In this document: in pieces, positions 44,526-45,415 of the stretch
Layout of the letters: every line of letters begins with the position of its first letter
How positions within the stretch are numbered: position 1 is the first letter of the stretch
NCBI GenBank assembly: GCA_945861565.1
Contig: CAMAUY010000031.1
Span: forward strand, 1-45,415
DNA: 45,415 nt
Origin: Akkermansia muciniphila
GTDB lineage: Bacteria > Verrucomicrobiota > Verrucomicrobiia > Limisphaerales > UBA9464
Direction: 5' to 3'
Notes under the pieces: generated by a model
Told to the model about the DNA's origin: nothing
The model's database searches: none
The model's input: the letters and a program-made list of their open reading frames with translations, nothing else
Program-made: the position numbers and the translations under genes

Positions 44526-44780
44526 CGTCTATTCAGCTTTAAGGATTCCGTCACCCAGGCGTCAGTCGCTGCTTCAGTTTCCTCGAGGATGTTCGTGAAC
44601 GGCACTTCCGATTTCAGTGAACCGGCGAGTTCCATGACGCTAGGCATCGGTCGCACGACTGCCGAACCATCGTTGCGAGCCTCCCACACCAAGCGTTGTC
44701 TTGGTAAGGCTCCCATGGCTTCCCGAATTTCCTGCGGCACGGTCGTTTGCCCCTTGTCTGTCAGCGTATGAAGTTACCAT
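44522..44780 (-). pseudogene. AbrB/VapB-type antitoxin with an N-terminal frameshift
   Basis: From the GTG at 44740 the frame gives 72 residues beginning VPQEIREAMGAL and containing RNDGSAVVRPMPSVMELAGS, the usual swapped-hairpin AbrB DNA-binding domain and its C-terminal toxin-binding tail. Upstream in the same frame the sequence TLTDKGQTTVP is clearly family-like but no ATG opens it. An ATG at 44780 starts MVTS one frame away; one extra base in the TCATACG region (about 44769) would explain this. Translation from the GTG would lose the first DNA-binding strand. The paired toxin is a stub. Confidence 0.65.
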
Positions 44781-44800
44781 ACACTTACATTACCACACAT
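44766..44800 (-). promoter_or_regulatory. Candidate antitoxin operator
   Basis: GTATG (44766-44770) and CATAC (44778-44782) form an inverted repeat at the old start codon. TTACCATACAC (44774-44784) and TTACCACACAT (44790-44800) are direct repeats 16 bases apart. This AT-rich block stands out from its GC-rich surroundings and would be the natural binding site for the AbrB-type antitoxin. Confidence 0.4.
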
Positions 44801-45046
44801 TGTATCCTTACCGCAATAGCGTCCTTACATTTAGGAAAAAGTGACAAAAAAGTGACAGGTTCAATATTTTTCTACGGCTGCTTCGGCGCATTGGCCGCCG
44901 TGCCCTTGCGGCCGCGCTCGCACCCAGAAATCGTTCGCGGGTTTGCCGATCGTTTGCACCGAACCGTCGACAAGGCAGTAGATCCGCTGCCAGGAGCCGT
45001 CGGGCAGCTAGCGGGCGGACATTTCGCAGAACAGCATCCGTGCTCT

Positions 45047-45184
45047 CGAAGTTGTTGGTGTTGGAGACGATAGCGGACGCCGCGCTGCGGCGTCCCCGCG
45101 CCGTTCAGGCGCTGCACGAACCGCGCAGCGGCCCTGTCCGCCCGCTGGACGCAGGCGGGGTTGTCGCAGCGCGACAACCTCTTG
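45047..45184. repeat. Right-truncated second copy of the 25946 element
   Basis: Starts with the same CGAAGTTGTTGG terminus (45047-45058), carries an extra GCTGCGGCGTCC insertion, and continues through CGTTCAGGCGC, GCGGCCCTGTCCGCCCG and the GGTTGTCGCAGCGCGACAAC hairpin, but lacks the terminal CCAACAACTTCG. Confidence 0.8.
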
Positions 45185-45266
45185 AGCCTTGGCAAAAGTC
45201 TTCTGCTTGCGGGCCGTCTCCGCCGTATTCCCGATGCCGTCGGCTTTCAAGCGCGGGGTTCCCTCC

Positions 45267-45293
45267 ATTTGGAGTGCGCCGGCAGAGCTCTCA
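45267..45293 (-). repeat. Half copy of the TTTGGAGTGCG element
   Basis: ATTTGGAGTGCGCCGGCAGA and GCTCTCA match one end of the 7220-7450 copies; the other end is missing. Confidence 0.75.
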
Positions 45294-45415
45294 CCCTTCC
45301 CCGAAAAAAGCCCTGCGCCGCATAGAGATTTCTTCGGCTGATTGAGCGTCATGTAGGTTTCCGTCTCTTCGGCGGCGTCGAGGCCACTTGGGCGCTGTGG
45401 ACTTTATACCAGACC

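Larger units (their letters stand above)
44781..45415. other. Right-edge stretch with two repeat fragments and a broken frame
   Basis: No intact gene. On the minus strand a frame from ATG 45352 continues to 44861 with a single TAG at 45010-45008; the part after the TAG reads LPDGSWQRIYCLVDGSVQTI and ANDFWVRARPQGHGG, which looks like true protein. Copies of two dispersed elements (45047-45184 and 45267-45293) lie within the same frame. A doubled AAAAAGTGAC (44836-44854) precedes CAGGTTCAATATTTTT. Confidence 0.5.

Overview
The window looks like a chromosomal piece of a GC-rich (about 60% by eye) member of the Verrucomicrobiota, probably near the Pedosphaera/Limisphaerales lineages. This rests on family composition, not on a marker gene. 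The pointers are a secreted DUF1549/DUF1553 protein beside a twin-arginine DUF1501 protein, a prepilin with the phylum-typical [14 protein letters not shown] start, large secreted CotH/lamin-tail and Ig/Calx-beta proteins, several Gfo/Idh/MocA oxidoreductases, and many short intergenic palindromic repeats whose chance translations (for example MECGGKRSATPLW) recur in genomes of this group.

Layout. 1-1160: the start of an IS3-type transposase cut by the window edge, a three-unit hairpin-rich tandem repeat and two dispersed repeats. 1160-5290: two tandem secreted CBM9-like paralogues, each with the same hairpin terminator; they share an almost identical 3' end. 5415-5657: a HicA-type toxin without a HicB partner. 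6029-25821: a long minus-strand run of Gfo/Idh/MocA, 2-hydroxyacid dehydrogenase + RraA-like, SDR + 2-hydroxyacid dehydrogenase, CocE-type hydrolase, DUF1501 + DUF1549/1553, CotH-like protein, esterase-like hydrolase, P450 and ceramidase-like genes, broken up by repeat-filled gaps. 26226-26633: the 3' remnant of a SulP sulfate permease. 26651-30002: a tightly overlapping three-gene sugar or polyol catabolic operon. 30309-33529, plus strand: a prepilin, then a squalene synthase (HpnD-like), HpnK-like deacetylase and small EamA-like membrane protein set. 33640-39859: a GHL10-type glycosidase and, divergent from it, a 1469-residue Ig/Calx-beta secreted protein. 39901-44348: a small 72-residue protein, then a ferritin-like protein, HflK, HflC and a KDPG aldolase. 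44439-45415: a decayed VapBC-type toxin-antitoxin pair and more repeats.

How the genes fit together. Most of the window serves breakdown of external organic matter. Secreted carbohydrate-binding, hydrolase and surface proteins would act outside the cell. Oxidoreductases, isomerases and aldolases (Gfo/Idh/MocA, xylose-isomerase-like, fucose-isomerase-like, 2-hydroxyacid dehydrogenases, RraA-like, KDPG aldolase) would process the products. Five intact gene pairs share an ATGA stop/start overlap, which argues for coupled translation within small operons. The squalene/HpnK group points to hopanoid-type lipids.

The strongest unexpected observations are three pieces of gene decay not evident from ordinary ORF lengths (a SulP STAS tail, a frameshifted VapB with a 28-codon VapC stub, and an orphan HicA), gene conversion between the two CBM9 paralogues, several families of small inverted-repeat elements, and a ferritin-like gene placed directly before hflKC. 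I did not find a clear new defence or mobile system.
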